Shown here: piece by piece, positions 53,893 through 63,451 of the stretch
Layout: each line of letters opens with the position of its first letter
Numbering within the stretch: position 1 is the stretch's first letter
Assembly: GCF_900129635.1 (NCBI RefSeq)
Contig: NZ_FSRB01000001.1
Location: forward strand, 5,855,501-5,919,500
DNA length: 64,000 bases
Reading direction: 5' to 3'
From: Singulisphaera sp. GP187
GTDB taxonomy: Bacteria > Planctomycetota > Planctomycetia > Isosphaerales > Isosphaeraceae
Position numbers and translations under genes: made by a program
Notes under the pieces: generated by a model
Seen by the model: only the letters and a program-made list of their open reading frames with translations
Database searches by the model: none
Told to the model about the DNA's origin: nothing

Positions 53893-55179
53893 ATGCGAGT
53901 CACGATTCCAACGACAGGTTCCCTCGGCGACGTGCAGCCTTATGTGGCTCTTGGCGTCGGCCTGAGAACGCGTGGCCATGAGGTGTGCCTGGCCACGCAC
54001 GCGGACTTCGAGAGGTTCGTCCGCTGCCACGGCCTTGAATTCTTCTCGTTGGAAGAGGGCGGCCGGGCCCTCCAGGCGAGTGACACGGGTGACCGCATGT
54101 TACATTCCGGTAGCAATGCCCTTGCCTTCTTGTGCGAGTTCGCACGCCTGCGCCGGCCGCTGCTACACCATCTGCTGCACCGCTGCTGGCTCGCCTGCCG
54201 CGGCGCCGACGTGATCCTGTCCACGAACACCGAGTTTCTCCTCGCCGAGTCGGTCGCGGATCGGGAGCATCTGCCGGTGGTCTGGACCTCACTGCAACCC
54301 GTCGCGCCGAGCCGTTTTCGACCAATCTGCCTGTTCCGGCCCTGGCCGCACGGAGTCCCCGGCTCGAGTGCGTACAACCTCGCGACGTACGCGATGACGG
54401 GCCTGGGCATGTCGCTCCTGCTCGGACCGGCCCTCAACCGGGCACGACGCGATGTGCTGGATCTGCCGCCGGTCCCCTTCTACGGGCCGGTCGCGGCCTT
54501 CCTGGCCCCACGCCTGTGTCTGGACGGCTACAGTCGCCACGTGGTGCCGCCCCCATCCGACTGGGGCGTAAACCACCACGTTTCCGGATTCTGGTTCCTC
54601 GCCCCCGATCCTCGCTGGCAACCGCCCTCGGGCCTGATCGATTTCCTCGACTCCGGGGCGACGCCGATCTGTGTCGGCTTCGGCAGCATGCACGACCGCG
54701 ATGCCGCCCGGGTGACGAACATCGTTCTACGGGCGCTGGACCAGTGCGGTCAGCGTGGCGTCCTGGTAACGAACTGGGGGGGACTCCTGGCCGCGCCGGT
54801 TTCGGACCGCATCTTCTCGGTCGAATCCGCGCCGTACTCGTGGCTTTTCCCTCGCGTGCAGGCGGTCGTCCACCACGGCGGAGCCGGCACCACCGCCGCA
54901 GTCCTGCGAGCCGGCGTGCCGTCGCTCGTGGTGCCCTTCATGGCTGACCAGCCGTTTTGGGGACGATGTGTGCACGCTCTCGGGGTCGGTCCGAAGCCGA
55001 TCCCGCACCACAGGCTCAGCGTCGAGAATCTCGCCGAGAGCCTCCGGCGCATGATCGCCGACGAAGCCATGCGCCGCCGGGCCGTCGAACTTGGGGGACG
55101 TATCCGCGCCGAGGATGGGGTCGGCCGGGCGGTCGAACTGCTGGAGCAGCATCTCCAGAGCGGGACGCTCTCGTCCTAA
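53893..55179 (+). CDS. Family 1 glycosyltransferase (UGT/sterol glucosyltransferase-like)
   Basis: The protein has 428 residues in the GT-B fold. The N-terminus RVTIPTTGSLGDVQPYVALG is typical of the acceptor domain. The C-terminal domain has GATPICVGFGSMHDRDA and the donor-binding VVHHGGAGTTAAVLRAGVPS, followed by PFMADQPFWGRCV. This matches UDP-glycosyltransferases acting on lipids or sterol-like acceptors. Bacteriohopanoid or carotenoid acceptors are possible but not shown. It is unlinked to other sugar genes here. Confidence 0.9.
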   Translation: MRVTIPTTGSLGDVQPYVALGVGLRTRGHEVCLATHADFERFVRCHGLEFFSLEEGGRALQASDTGDRMLHSGSNALAFLCEFARLRRPLLHHLLHRCWLACRGADVILSTNTEFLLAESVADREHLPVVWTSLQPVAPSRFRPICLFRPWPHGVPGSSAYNLATYAMTGLGMSLLLGPALNRARRDVLDLPPVPFYGPVAAFLAPRLCLDGYSRHVVPPPSDWGVNHHVSGFWFLAPDPRWQPPSGLIDFLDSGATPICVGFGSMHDRDAARVTNIVLRALDQCGQRGVLVTNWGGLLAAPVSDRIFSVESAPYSWLFPRVQAVVHHGGAGTTAAVLRAGVPSLVVPFMADQPFWGRCVHALGVGPKPIPHHRLSVENLAESLRRMIADEAMRRRAVELGGRIRAEDGVGRAVELLEQHLQSGTLSS

Positions 55180-55351
55180 GCCGTTGGTCGCGATTTTTCT
55201 TTGATTTTCTGAGGGGCGACCGTCGCGATTCAAAGGCCGCTGGGTGCCACCACACGGGTTGGACTCAACCCGTGAGCCGCTTCAAGCTCTCCGTACGCAC
55301 GGATCGATCTCCGACGGCATAAATTTGTCGGCATGAGTTGGAAAAGGCTCC

Positions 55352-56050
55352 ATGGTCCCGAATTCAGAATGGGATCGACACGCGGACGACACGGTCTTCG
55401 GCCAGCGTGATTGGCTCCTAATCACGCTCGCTTCCATCGGCGATGGTGTCATCACCGCCGACCGAGACGGCTGCGTGAACTACCTCAATCCCGTCGCCGA
55501 GAAACTCACCGGCTGGACACTCGGCGAGGCAGCCGGCGTGGAGGTCGAGCAGGTCTTTCGCATCATCAACGAGATGACGAAGGAGCCCGTCACGCAGCCG
55601 GTCAGGAACGTCATCGAGCGTGGGCTGACCGTCGGACTGGGGAACCATACCTTGCTCATTGCCCGAGCCGGCAGTGAGCGGCCCATCGACGATAGTGCGG
55701 CGGCGATCAAGGATGATCGCGGCAACGTCGTCGGCGTGGTGCTCATCTTTCGGGACATCACCGGACGACGCCAGGCCGAATTGGCGATCCAGTCGGCCAA
55801 GGATTGCCTTGATTGCGTCCGGCTGTCGCTTCTCCCCGGTGCTGAGAACTTGCGTGGACCTGGGGATGGCATGGGGCGCCGTCGCCTGCGACGTCCGGAT
55901 CGCTCGTGTTGGATCGAACCGCGGGTTGCTTCCCGTTGTCGGTGGCATTCTCGATCAAAGGTCGTCGTGCCGTTGGTGTGGATGTGGCCTCTGAATCGTG
56001 ACGCGCCTGGCCAGTCCACCAACCGGCCACCTTGCCGACCGCTCGCTTAA
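55352..56050 (+). pseudogene. PAS-domain fragment of a sensor kinase
   Basis: Residues 18-150 are a very clear PAS domain: LLITLASIGDGVITADRDG, VNYLNPVAEKLTGWTLGEA, LGNHTLLIARAGSERPIDDS, GVVLIFRDITGRR. After about 55800 the frame reads SAKDCLDCVRLSLLPGAE... with no domain, basic and low in complexity. There is no kinase or GGDEF domain downstream. The gene was probably truncated from a PAS-containing histidine kinase. Whether an isolated PAS protein is still made is uncertain. Confidence 0.65.
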
Positions 56051-56290
56051 ACGGGACCTCGCCTCGCCAGCCTCGCCTTGACCCCGTCAACTCAGATCGG
56101 GTTGGGTCTTACCCATCGCGACCCGATCCGAACCCTCTCGTCTGATTTGCCGACGAACCCCGCATCCCCAAGTTTGCCATGGATTATGGAACGATGGAGG
56201 GGTGGCTTTTCTATGGCGATTCCACCATGGGAATCGCACCAATGATTTTTTGCGTGGCCATGATCTGGTGTCAGGCGAGCGAATCCGACG

Positions 56291-56629
56291 TCAAATTGGG
56301 TCGGTCTTAGGTAAGCGGTGTCCCATTTTCTCTAAGACTTCGAGAACTTCAGCCCAAGTGGGGTACAAGCAACCGCTCGCCTGCTTGTATTCCTGGATGG
56401 CCTTCATGAACTCGAGTTCGGCCGACGAATGCTTGCGGTGGCCGGTTGTCGGATTCAGATTCTGGCTGCGAACGCTCTCAACAGGGGCCTGACTCGCACG
56501 ATAAGCCTGTTCGCAATCGTTGTCATTCTCCCAGGTCGCAGGAATGATCGGCTCTGGGACCTTGAGAGAGCCCATCGTCGACTTGAGATTGGTGCGGCCA
56601 GCCAGGGTGGCCATGAATCGCTTGGACAT
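56291..56629 (-). CDS. Small conserved hypothetical protein
   Basis: The protein has 112 residues. AAAGAAGGA precedes the ATG. The C-terminus ELEFMKAIQEYKQASGCLYP then TWAEVLEVLEKMGH is a helical motif that I associate with short planctomycete proteins of unknown function. The N-terminal half is basic and probably disordered. No domain name can be given. Confidence 0.65.
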   Translation of the reverse strand: MSKRFMATLAGRTNLKSTMGSLKVPEPIIPATWENDNDCEQAYRASQAPVESVRSQNLNPTTGHRKHSSAELEFMKAIQEYKQASGCLYPTWAEVLEVLEKMGHRLPKTDPI

Positions 56630-56860
56630 TGGAGATCCTTCTTTCGGGCGACTGTCGCAAGAGAGGCGGTGTTGCCAAGGGCTCCGTCCCTATCCGTTAT
56701 TTCCCCATTTGACCATCTTGGGCCTGCATGCCGAATTTCATGCCAAAGCGAATTGGTATTCAGGCGTGCCAAGAATGAGGAACACAATTCATATTCTAAT
56801 CAAAATGGTTCACGTAAGTTAAGTCAAAAAATAAATATCTCGTGAGTTAATGGTGATTTT

Positions 56861-57070
56861 TTACGTTTTCCGTTTGAGCATGGCTCCCACCCAGCCCAAT
56901 CCCGGGATATATTCCACCGTGTAGGGACGAGCATCCAAGGGGAGCTGCTGCCACTCGTGATCAGTCCAGACACGGACTTCACATACTGTCTCGCTGACGA
57001 TGCAGTTTTCGATGACCGGAGAGGACGTCGGAAAACGAGGAGAAGGGGCATTCTTGTAGATTCTTCGCAT
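56861..57070 (-). CDS. Small hypothetical protein (69 residues)
   Basis: The reading frame has an ordered-looking C-terminal half with VRVWTDHEWQQLPLDARPYT then VEYIPGLGWVGAML, a repeatable W-x-x-x-E-W...GLGWVGA pattern. The ribosome site is weak, and a second overlapping frame on the same strand (56824-57051) makes the call uncertain. Confidence 0.5.
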   Translation of the reverse strand: MRRIYKNAPSPRFPTSSPVIENCIVSETVCEVRVWTDHEWQQLPLDARPYTVEYIPGLGWVGAMLKRKT

Positions 57071-57417
57071 GCTATTCTCAGGAGTGATTGCGTGTAGTGG
57101 TTATGCGTTTAGTGGGTCGCTATGTCACGGACGACTTGCTCGCTCCGAGCAGCGTGAGCGAATGGTCGCCGAGCGGGCCGTTCAGGACGACAGCAGGTGA
57201 GGCTTGGTGAAAAGTACCTGCTGCTAGCCAAAAGCTGAGCCCAATGGGCGGACCGTCAGGCCCACGTGGCTGTGAACCACGCCCTGAGGGCAGCAAGGTC
57301 AATGGCCCCACGAAGGGGGCTGCCAAGCCAAGGACGTTCGGCGACGCAGTACCAACTCATGGCGCGGGGTTGGTGCCAAGCCGATTTCGTGTGGCAACGA
57401 ATACTCACCCGCCGGAG
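57071..57417. other. Intergenic region with successive hairpins
   Basis: No convincing protein frame is seen. Several stem-loops occur in a row: CAGCAGGT/ACCTGCTG (57191-57223), TCAGG/CCTGA with an inner CGTGG/CCACG (57256-57287), GGCAGC/GCTGCC (57289-57324) and ACCAAC/GTTGGT further on. The spacing suggests a structured RNA or a remnant of a mobile element. Confidence 0.45.
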
Positions 57418-57726
57418 TCACTCCAAGGCGAGGGAATGAACTTCACCAGCCTTGATCAACCCCTTGAAGACCTCGGCGAGCTTATCGAAGAGTTTGGAAC
57501 TCTCCGAGGAGCCGAATCGGGCGATCATTTTGGCTTCAATGGGGCGAAGGAGGGAATCGACGAGTTCCCGTTCGCTCAAGCCCCCATCGAGGACGAGATG
57601 TGCGGTGGCTTGCAGCTCGGCGGTCATCACGCGCATCACCTGTGGCGTCTTCCCGCTGTTCACGTAGAAGAACATACCTGAGAGGAAGCTGGCGACAGTC
57701 TCTTGGATCTGGCGTTCGGTAGCCAT
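57418..57726 (-). CDS. Small hypothetical protein (102 residues)
   Basis: The ATG at 57726 has GGGAGG six bases upstream, the best ribosome site in this stretch. The product is helical: TERQIQETVASFLSGMFFYV, KTPQVMRVMTAELQATAHLV, ELVDSLLRPIEAKMIARFG. It could be a small alpha-helical regulator or anti-toxin-like protein, but no partner is adjacent and no family is recognised. Confidence 0.65.
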   Translation of the reverse strand: MATERQIQETVASFLSGMFFYVNSGKTPQVMRVMTAELQATAHLVLDGGLSERELVDSLLRPIEAKMIARFGSSESSKLFDKLAEVFKGLIKAGEVHSLALE

Positions 57727-58551
57727 AATTGACCTCCCGTACTGGTGCGCCTCTTCGAACACCAGCGGGTGGCTTGAGGAGTGGCTGGCGTTCCAGGTCA
57801 GCCCTTCCCCAATATTCCTGTCCTGCTTATTAGGCTAATTTCAGATTAGCCGACTCAATTGTATTGTGCAAATAATTTTTTTATTTTTATGCTAGCAAAC
57901 ACCGTACGCATAAATAACAGATGCCCGGTGGCGCCGTGGTTTCCGTCGTATGACTTCGCGTGGTTCACCCCGCCCTGGATCAGACCGGGGGCCCAGGCAT
58001 TACAAATTCGCGGAGATCCTCTCTGTCATCAAGTTTTTGTAATTCTGATGTGAAGGCAAGGCAAGTCCAAATGGCCGGACTCCGAGAATCTCCCGATTGA
58101 TAGTCGGCCCCACAAAGCCAGTGCCGCCGTCCAGCATCTCTGTTCCGCAGATCGCTGCGACGGCGGCACGGCATCACACCGGGCAGGCCGATGCGTGTCA
58201 AAATGGTCCGGGGTTTCCTGTCGTTTCTGAAGCTCTTTGATCCGCTCGGAGATTCGAGTGAAGGTCCGACGATGACAGACCCGCAGATTGCTCAGAAGCT
58301 TACGGATCGCCATCGAGCAGTCGGTTCGCCCTGCCTCCCGGCCGATGATTGGACGAGGACGCTCTTGGATCTGCTCCGTTCACGCCCATTCGGTGTCGCG
58401 AGGGGCTTCGACTCGCCAGGTCATGGCTTCTCAGGGTATCGAATGCGCCAGAATAGTTTGTACGGAATCAGACAAAGTGGGAAATTTAGGAAAACTGTCT
58501 AGAATCCGCATGAACCGAAGGCACTTGGCCCGGACTGCACTTCTTCCCTCA
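57727..58551. other. Long AT-rich intergenic region
   Basis: About 825 bases without a convincing gene. The stretch 57830-57930 is strikingly AT-rich and has a hairpin GGCTAAT/ATTAGCC (57833-57851). A frame at 58029-58313 on the minus strand has no coding character. Confidence 0.45.
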
Positions 58552-59280
58552 TCAAATGAGCAGGCGATCGAAGTCATCCCGGATGGTCCGGTAGCACTCG
58601 CACGAAACCTCTTCGAGACGCTCTCGGTCGAGCACGGTCACACGGCCATGCCGGTAGGAAATGAGTCCGGCATTTTGGAGAGCCCCGGCGACGAGGGTGA
58701 CACTCGGCCGGTGAACTCCAAGCATCACGGCAAGGAATTCCTGGGTGAGAGGGAACTCGTCGGTACCGGCCCGGTCCCAACTCATCAGGATCCATCGGGC
58801 ACAGCGCTCCTCGATCGAATGCAGGCAGTTACATGCACACAGGATGGAGGTTGTGTTGACGACGACTCTGGTATATCGATAAACGATCTCTTGCAGTCTC
58901 CCGGCTCGCCGGACTTCAGTGGCGAAGGCCAACGCCGGCACCCGGAGAACCTCGGCCGGGATCTGGCAAATCACGTGAGTCAAACAGGTGTCGGCTCCAA
59001 GGTAGGCGGTGAGGCCGACCATGCCCATATTGCCCACAAGGCTCACTTCGGCGGCCCTCCCGTCGAGCATGATCAGGATCCTCGAAAGGACCCCGCTCCT
59101 GGCGAAATAAACGTGTTCGAGAGGCCCTCCTGCCCGATGCAAAATATCCCGGAGCTTGAGCGATTTCAACTCAGCCTGATCGAGGATCCGCGCGTACTCA
59201 TCCGGCGGAAGGGCCGCCAAGAGGCGGTTCTCGCCCGATGCGGGCAAGTCATGACGCAGCGTCGAAGTGGAGGGAGACAT
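58552..59280 (-). CDS. Crp/Fnr-family transcriptional regulator
   Basis: The protein has 242 residues. The N-terminal cyclic-nucleotide-binding-like fold (LSRILIMLDGRAAEVSLVGN then MGMVGLTAYLG) lacks the PRTA-x-SA phosphate-binding motif, so it is probably not a cAMP receptor. The C-terminal winged helix has SIEERCARWILMSWDRAG, FPLTQEFLAVMLGVHRPSVT and GALQNAGLISYRHGRVTVLD, typical of the HTH_Crp domain. No Fe-S cysteine set of Fnr is seen. There is no clear ribosome site. Its target could be the divergent region 59281-59594. Confidence 0.87.
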   Translation of the reverse strand: MSPSTSTLRHDLPASGENRLLAALPPDEYARILDQAELKSLKLRDILHRAGGPLEHVYFARSGVLSRILIMLDGRAAEVSLVGNMGMVGLTAYLGADTCLTHVICQIPAEVLRVPALAFATEVRRAGRLQEIVYRYTRVVVNTTSILCACNCLHSIEERCARWILMSWDRAGTDEFPLTQEFLAVMLGVHRPSVTLVAGALQNAGLISYRHGRVTVLDRERLEEVSCECYRTIRDDFDRLLI

Positions 59281-59594
59281 AAAAATGATTGCTTGCGGAT
59301 AGCGGTCCGGCTAAAGCGGACGCTAAGCGTGAGACGCAAATGGGCATCTGTGGCGGGTAGCGCTAATCGAGTGTAACCGGATGCAGGCGAGAAAATCAGG
59401 CTTACGCTCGAGCAGGACACCCACCTCGCCGGGAGTGTCATTTTGCTAACGTAATGTGTTTAGGTCTGCATGCGAATTTAGTTTTGCGGTGTGACTCGCC
59501 GGGTCGAATCGGGTTGGTAATGAGCTGGAATGTCCAAGGATCATGGTGAATGTTGTGATTGCAAAGGTGTGTCAATTCGGCAGGGATCGACTTC
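59281..59594. other. Intergenic region
   Basis: This 314-base spacer separates two minus-strand genes. No hairpin with a T tract or promoter pair is convincing. Confidence 0.35.
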
Positions 59595-61016
59595 TCAGAG
59601 GTCCCAGACCCTGGCGCCGTTGAGGAAGCAGGAGATGAGGCCGTCTTCGCTGACCTTGAGGACGGGGCCGAACCGGCTGGCGACGATGGCGGCGGTGGTA
59701 CGTGCCCCTTCGGCGGTGATTGGCGATGGGAGATGGGCGGCGTCGTGGCGGAGGATCGCTCCGAAGGCGATCAGGCCGCCGTTGCGGTCGGTCACCACGG
59801 CGCCGTCGAGGCCGGCCAGGGCTTCGAGGACCGACGGGGCGAGCGCGGTCACGTTGCGTCCCCGCGCGAGGTAGTGCAACGCCCGCTTGGCGAGCGGATC
59901 ACCGGGAGTCAGTTCGGGGGGCGGTCCGCACGGGACTTCCGAATCGGGCTCGAGCAGGTCGTGAGGCGCGATCAAGTGGCCGACGGCGGCCCCGGGATCG
60001 GTGGCGACGACGAAGAGGCCGCCTTGGCGAGACTCGGCCAGGTCGAGTGCCGTCTGGAAGAGCGCACGCGCCAGTTGGGGATGGGCGGTCGCGGCTTCCC
60101 AGACGGCGAACTTGGCGGCTGGGTCGAGGATTCGCCACCGGCCGTGGGCAAAGACAAACGCCTGCAAACCGCCGGCGAACAGCTTGATCTCCTGGTTCGG
60201 GCTGAGAACCAGGCAGACGTGCCCGGAGACGCGGGTCGCCCGTGCGTGCGCCGTGTAGGCGCGGGCACACGGGGTCTCGTTCGTTCCGGCTCCCGGGGTC
60301 GCGGCCGCCCAGCGCTCGACGTCGATGATGTCGGCGAGCTTCCCCTCCTGATCGACCAGGAACAAGGTCCGCTTACCGTCGCAGAGTCGATGGATACTCT
60401 TCAGGCTGGTCAGCTCGACCCCGTAGAAGAGGGCGTCGGCGGAAGTTGGAGAAAGCGGGTGATCGCGGTCATTGCCGGGACCCAGGAGTAGGGCGCCCGT
60501 GGAGACCCGGCGGTTCTCGTAGGTGGAGAGGGCCGCGGTGCGTAAGGTCAGGATTGTGGATGCGATCCGGCTGGGGCGGGCGGTGGTCACGGCGTAGGCG
60601 GAGGGGTCGATGAAGGCGGCCACGTAGTGGTCTTCCGAACCGCCGCGGAACAGTTCGAGACGCGACGTGTGCGCGATCTGGAACAGGTGGTGGTAGCGGA
60701 GGGTGAGCACCGCTCCCAGGGCGCGGATCATCTGCTGATCGTGGAGCGTGAATCGAATGTTGTGGCGAAGAATGAGCCGATGACGGGTGCCGAAGAGCAC
60801 GATATCGAGCGACTCGCCGCCGTTTTCGGGGTCGGCGATCAGTTGGAAGTCGGGGCCGGCTCGGAAGTCGTAGACCCCCGGATCGTTCGGCAGGTGCTCG
60901 AATTGGAACTGAGGGTAGAAGCTGAGCAGGTCGCGGCGGAAGACGTCAAGGAACAACTCGACCACGGCCAATGCCTCACGCAGGCTTGAGGTCATGGGGC
61001 GCGTCGTGATGGTCAT
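59595..61016 (-). CDS. Protein with C-terminal DisA_N (diadenylate cyclase)-like module
   Basis: The ATG at 61016 has AAGGAGGAG four bases upstream and gives 473 residues. The C-terminus reads LDGAVVTDRNGGLIAFGAIL (residues 403-422), then EGARTTAAIVASRFGPVLKV and SEDGLISCFLNGARVWDL. This is the arrangement of the DAC domain of DisA/CdaA: the DGA motif, then a GTRHRAA-type motif, then a VSEE-type ending. The second motif reads GARTTAA, so the RHR arginine/histidine pair is lost. The N-terminal 380 residues form an uncharacterised sensor-like part (DACNx-type). It may make, bind or regulate c-di-AMP, or be a catalytically altered relative. Confidence 0.7.
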   Translation of the reverse strand: MTITTRPMTSSLREALAVVELFLDVFRRDLLSFYPQFQFEHLPNDPGVYDFRAGPDFQLIADPENGGESLDIVLFGTRHRLILRHNIRFTLHDQQMIRALGAVLTLRYHHLFQIAHTSRLELFRGGSEDHYVAAFIDPSAYAVTTARPSRIASTILTLRTAALSTYENRRVSTGALLLGPGNDRDHPLSPTSADALFYGVELTSLKSIHRLCDGKRTLFLVDQEGKLADIIDVERWAAATPGAGTNETPCARAYTAHARATRVSGHVCLVLSPNQEIKLFAGGLQAFVFAHGRWRILDPAAKFAVWEAATAHPQLARALFQTALDLAESRQGGLFVVATDPGAAVGHLIAPHDLLEPDSEVPCGPPPELTPGDPLAKRALHYLARGRNVTALAPSVLEALAGLDGAVVTDRNGGLIAFGAILRHDAAHLPSPITAEGARTTAAIVASRFGPVLKVSEDGLISCFLNGARVWDL

Positions 61017-61163
61017 GGCTCCTCCTTGAGCGTGACTCTTCCCCATCCATCGGGAGACTACGGATCATACCCACCGGCCGGCGATCGGGAAAGGGCGATG
61101 GAGCGGGAGCGGGAGCGGGAGCCGTCGGCCTCGATTCGAGGACACGAGGAGACGGCTCGGGGC

Positions 61164-63119
61164 TCAGGTGTTGCCGAGGAATCCGGCCCAGTACTGGACG
61201 CCCGGATCGGCCTGGAGTTGGGCCAGGGATTGGCTCCAGCCGAGTTGCTCCTGATACCAGCGCGCGACCTTGGTGCGCTTGGCCTCGACCGAGCTCAGGA
61301 CCATTTGAACCAGGTTGACGCGGGACATGCCCCCCTGGAGTTGGCCGACGAAGTACTGGAAACTCTCGGGGTCGGTCGACCGGCCGAGCAAGGATTGATA
61401 GAGCGCGGTGACGAACCCTTCGTTCGTTCCCCCGCTGGCCACCAGGTAGTCGCTCGTCGAGAGGATTCGGGCAAGCACCGCGTTATCGGTCTGACCGGCG
61501 GCGAGCAGGCTGCCCCAGAAGACGACTCCGGGATCGAGCTTGAGCTGGGCCAAGGGCGCGTTCCAGCCCAGGACGTCCTGATACCAGTGCGCGACTTTGA
61601 CCTGGAGCGCTTCGGGGGTCCGCTCGAAGGTCTCGATGACCTGAATCCGCGTCTGGCCCGAGTTGAGTCGCCCGACCCAGCTCGCGAGCCCCGCGGGCTC
61701 GGGGTCGCGTCCCAGGAGCGTTCGGTAGAGGCCGGTGACGAAGCCGGCGTTGGTGCCGCCCTGGCCGTTGTAGAAGTCGTTGGTTCCGAGGATCTTGGCG
61801 AGCACGTCGTAGTCGCTCGTTCCGTTGGGGACGAGCGTGACCGAGGTCGGAATTCCGTCGCTCACGACGGCGGTCGACGTGACGTTGGCGGCGAAGTTGA
61901 CCGCGTTGTAGGCGTCGACGATTCCGCCGGTGACCGTCTTGCCGGCCACGCCGGGGAGTGGCTTGGTCGTGGACAGGATCCGCTGAACGACCTGTTCCGC
62001 GTTGAATTCGGGATGGAGACTGAGCACCAAGGAGGCGACTCCGGCGACGTACGGGGTGGCCATCGAGGTTCCCGAGTAGGTGGCGAAGCCCCCCGGGATC
62101 AGGCTCAAGATGTTGACGCCGGGCGCGACCAGGTCGACGGTCTGGGCACCGTAGTCGGAGAAACTCGCGAGGTTTCCCTGCGAGTCGACCGCGCCGACGG
62201 TGATCTCGTTGTTGAGGTTGTAGCTCCCCGGATAAGAGGCGGAGAGATCGTTGTTCGCCGCGTCATTGCCCGCGGCCGTCACGAAGACGACCCCGTGGGC
62301 TCCCGCGTAGGCGATCGCGTCGCGGAGGGCCTGCGAGTAGTCGCCCCCGCCCCAGCTCGCATTGATCACTCGGGCCCCGTGGTTCACAGCGAAGTAGATG
62401 CCATTGACTGCGGCGTCGGTGGTGCCGTCGCCCTTGCTGTCGAGGACTTTCACGGGCATGATCAACGAGTACCAGTCCACTCCGGTGACGCCATACCCGT
62501 TGTTGCCCGCCGCCCCCAGGATGCCCGCGACGTGGGTGCCGTGGCCGTTGTTATCTTGGACGTTGTTGTTGTTATTGACGAAGTTCCAGCCGTTGACGGC
62601 GTTGCGAAACCCGTCGGCCCCGGAGAGGTCGCCGGGGTTGACCCAGATCCGATTCGTCAGATCGACATTTTTGAGGTCGATGCCCGTGTCGAGCACCGCC
62701 ACGACCGTTGTGTAGCGGCCTTGGGTGATGCCCCAGGCCTCGGGGGCATCGATATCGACGTTGTTGGCGTTGTTCAGACCCCAGAGCTGATTGTACGAGG
62801 GGTCGTTGGGAGTGAGCGTCGCCGCGGCATGGATCGAGGCGTTGGGCTCGGCGTAGCTGACCAGAGGGCTGGCTCGGAACCACTGGAGCAGGCGGCTGCT
62901 GTCGCTCCCCGGCCGCACCGAGATCAACATCGGCCCCGAGGGATATTGCTCGACAACCGACGCGCCCACGGTGGCCAGGGCCGTCTGGATCGTCCCCCCC
63001 GACAGATTCGGCTTGAACCGGACGAACAAGTCGTCGGTTGTACTGCCGTTCAATAACGTGCGAGGCTCGAGGACCTCGAATCGGAGCGTTGCCGCTGCGC
63101 GTCCGGCTCTACGTGCCAT
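61164..63119 (-). CDS. LEPR-type exported subtilase (S8) with DUF4214 repeats
   Basis: The ATG at 63119 gives 651 residues. The N-terminus has the planctomycete RFEVLEPRTLLNG motif. After a propeptide-like region, the S8 triad is intact: Asp144 in VVAVLDTGID, His193 in DNNGHGTHVAG and Ser352 in YSGTSMATPYVAG, with the oxyanion Asn285. Beyond residue 430, two DUF4214-type repeats begin (GGTNAGFVTGLYRTLLGRDP and GGTNEGFVTALYQSLLGRST). It is an exported protease. The LEPR start suggests a special envelope signal, although its function is not known. Confidence 0.93.
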   Translation of the reverse strand: MARRAGRAAATLRFEVLEPRTLLNGSTTDDLFVRFKPNLSGGTIQTALATVGASVVEQYPSGPMLISVRPGSDSSRLLQWFRASPLVSYAEPNASIHAAATLTPNDPSYNQLWGLNNANNVDIDAPEAWGITQGRYTTVVAVLDTGIDLKNVDLTNRIWVNPGDLSGADGFRNAVNGWNFVNNNNNVQDNNGHGTHVAGILGAAGNNGYGVTGVDWYSLIMPVKVLDSKGDGTTDAAVNGIYFAVNHGARVINASWGGGDYSQALRDAIAYAGAHGVVFVTAAGNDAANNDLSASYPGSYNLNNEITVGAVDSQGNLASFSDYGAQTVDLVAPGVNILSLIPGGFATYSGTSMATPYVAGVASLVLSLHPEFNAEQVVQRILSTTKPLPGVAGKTVTGGIVDAYNAVNFAANVTSTAVVSDGIPTSVTLVPNGTSDYDVLAKILGTNDFYNGQGGTNAGFVTGLYRTLLGRDPEPAGLASWVGRLNSGQTRIQVIETFERTPEALQVKVAHWYQDVLGWNAPLAQLKLDPGVVFWGSLLAAGQTDNAVLARILSTSDYLVASGGTNEGFVTALYQSLLGRSTDPESFQYFVGQLQGGMSRVNLVQMVLSSVEAKRTKVARWYQEQLGWSQSLAQLQADPGVQYWAGFLGNT

Positions 63120-63451
63120 GGGTGTCTCGTCACGGTGCGGAATCAAAGGGAAGCCACTTGGGCTTCCGGCGCGAATTTAGGAAGGCGAGGAGGTCCTCTC
63201 AGGCGCGTTGAGAGAGTCGGGCTCGCCTTCAGTAAGTTTCTAAGTGTACCCGACGTTTTGGGGCCGGCCAATCCATGCAATCGTATTGTTTTGTTAAGGC
63301 GCGATTCCCCTCCTCTTCCATACCATTCTTTCGTACGGAAAAGTTTCTCGCGACTGCAATTGACGTTCCAAGGGCGGGGCGACGATGATCCAGGGCTAGG
63401 GAGGCCTGCCAACGGCTCTCGACTTGCCCCGAGGAAGAAGAAGGTCTGCCC
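63120..63451. other. Divergent intergenic region
   Basis: This 332-base divergent spacer holds no gene that I can support. AAGG precedes the next start by seven bases. Confidence 0.4.

Noticed and set aside
57120..57326. A 68-codon minus-strand frame
   Set aside because: It falls in the hairpin-rich intergenic stretch and has Pro/Gly-rich low-complexity sequence without a start signal.
58029..58313. A 94-codon minus-strand frame with a basic helical N-terminus
   Set aside because: No ribosome site, no recognised family and a random-looking C-terminal half; not enough support for a gene.
61026..63056. A 676-codon plus-strand open frame
   Set aside because: It is antisense to the subtilase and has an Asp/Val/Arg-rich composition typical of reverse frames in GC-rich DNA; the subtilase has an intact catalytic triad.
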